Assembly (NCBI GenBank): GCA_947441325.1
Contig: CANETR010000148.1
Location: 1-6,005 of the forward strand
Direction of reading: 5' to 3'
Source of the DNA: Saprospiraceae bacterium
GTDB lineage: Bacteria; Bacteroidota; Bacteroidia; Chitinophagales; Saprospiraceae
DNA length: 6,005 nt
A program made the position numbers and the translations under genes. The first letter of the stretch is position 1, and every line of letters starts with the position of its first letter. Positions 5,278 through 6,005 of this stretch are shown piece after piece. The notes beneath the pieces were generated by a model. That model ran no database searches, was not told where the DNA came from, and saw nothing but the letters and a program-made list of their open reading frames with translations.

Positions 5278-6005
5278 ATGAAAAAATTAATGTATTCCGC
5301 AGCAGTGCTCCTGCTATCGGTACTTTTTTGTACAGAAAATGTCAAAGCAATTAACGGAGATAATCTACCAGAAACGATAAGTATATTTGGTGAACGTTCA
5401 TCTGATAGTTTGGTACTACTCATGGCCGCTCTGATGAACGATTTTCCTGAATATTCAGACGACGAATATCGCAATAGATTAAAGGCGCTTTCCACAGAGA
5501 TTAATTATCGTCTCGACCCACTTGTAAAAGAAAGGATCTTAGCTAGAACAGAATCTTACAGAAGTTCAACAGAATTTATTATTGGCAAAAGCGAAATGTA
5601 TTTTCCAATTTTTGAGGAATGTCTTGCAAAATACAATGTGCCCCATCACCTGAAATATTTGCCAATTATCGAATCATATCTCAATCCTGTAGCCAAGTCT
5701 GTAGCATCTGCGGTAGGTCTTTGGCAATTTATACCAAGCACTGGTAAAATTTACGGATTGGATCTTAACAATTATATTGACGGTCGTAGTGATACCTATA
5801 AAGCATCTGATGCGGCGGCGAATCTTTTGAGTTTTCTATTTGCAAGATATAACGACTGGGCACTAGCACTTGCAGCTTACAATTGCGGCCCCGGTAGAGT
5901 TGACAATGCCATTAGAGCAGCCAAAAGCAATGACTATTGGGTTGTTAGAAATTATCTGCCAAAAGAGACTCAAAATTATGTGCCCTATTTCATGGCAATG
6001 GTATA
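5278..6005 (+). CDS. mltD: MltD-like lytic transglycosylase, exported, 3' end outside window
   Basis: This family cleaves the glycan strands of peptidoglycan, forming 1,6-anhydromuramyl ends, in the periplasm. The 242 visible codons start with a Sec signal peptide (MKKLMYSAAVLLLSVLF) with likely cleavage after Ala24 (VKA). A cysteine at 18 is a poor lipobox (VLFC), so a lipoprotein is less likely. The SLT catalytic domain begins near residue 108: LPIIESYLNP (128-137) carries the catalytic Glu132, followed by SAVGLWQFIPSTG (144-156), the YIDGRSDTYKASDAAANL stretch (166-183), WALALAAYNCGPGRV (194-208) and LPKETQNYVPYFMAM (227-241). Relatives continue into one or more LysM domains, which would lie beyond 6005. 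The start at 5278 is chosen because it gives the complete signal peptide; an in-frame ATG at codon 5 would shorten its basic n-region. The symbol reflects similarity to MltD, not proven orthology. Confidence 0.93.
   Translation, partial: MKKLMYSAAVLLLSVLFCTENVKAINGDNLPETISIFGERSSDSLVLLMAALMNDFPEYSDDEYRNRLKALSTEINYRLDPLVKERILARTESYRSSTEFIIGKSEMYFPIFEECLAKYNVPHHLKYLPIIESYLNPVAKSVASAVGLWQFIPSTGKIYGLDLNNYIDGRSDTYKASDAAANLLSFLFARYNDWALALAAYNCGPGRVDNAIRAAKSNDYWVVRNYLPKETQNYVPYFMAMV

Noticed and set aside
5229..5495. 88-codon minus-strand frame over the start of the lytic transglycosylase
   Set aside because: It overlaps the signal peptide and early coding region of a clearly real gene and shows no domain.

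Overview
The window looks like chromosomal DNA of a moderately AT-rich Bacteroidota or related FCB-group bacterium. This is an inference. It rests on the style of the TatA, M16 peptidase, leucine-rich-repeat and MltD-like proteins, on the near absence of Shine-Dalgarno sequences before the starts, and on several TAnnTTTG boxes of the kind used as -7 elements in that phylum. No rRNA, tRNA, CRISPR array or recognisable transposase is visible.

Layout. On the minus strand, positions 13-279 hold a short, apparently truncated four-helix-bundle protein of the 23S-rRNA-intervening-sequence (IVP/S23) family. Upstream of it lie a 7-bp tandem repeat (313-337) and, directly abutting that, a 24-bp inverted repeat (339-394). 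One arm of the inverted repeat is the coding end of the next minus-strand gene, a complete 401-residue thiolase (364-1569). A 222-bp divergent intergenic region (1570-1791) follows, with a candidate promoter and an operator-like palindrome. On the plus strand, panC (pantothenate synthetase, 1792-2652), a cytoplasmic leucine-rich-repeat protein (2652-3377) and an M16B zinc peptidase (3401-4642) are packed tightly enough to form one transcription unit. After a 140-bp gap come tatA (4783-5007), a rho-independent terminator (about 5027-5064), a long non-coding leader (5065-5277) and the first 242 codons of an exported MltD-like lytic transglycosylase, which runs off the window at 6005.

Function. 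Most genes are housekeeping: fatty-acid or acyl-CoA thiolysis, coenzyme A precursor synthesis, proteolysis, twin-arginine export and peptidoglycan turnover. Thiolase and PanC both concern CoA metabolism and share a divergent control region, but a regulatory link is only a possibility. The part least explained by ordinary gene content is 1-394, where a four-helix-bundle gene, a heptamer array and an inverted copy of the thiolase 3' end sit together. I did not find convincing evidence of a novel multi-gene system; this junction is the best candidate for a second look.
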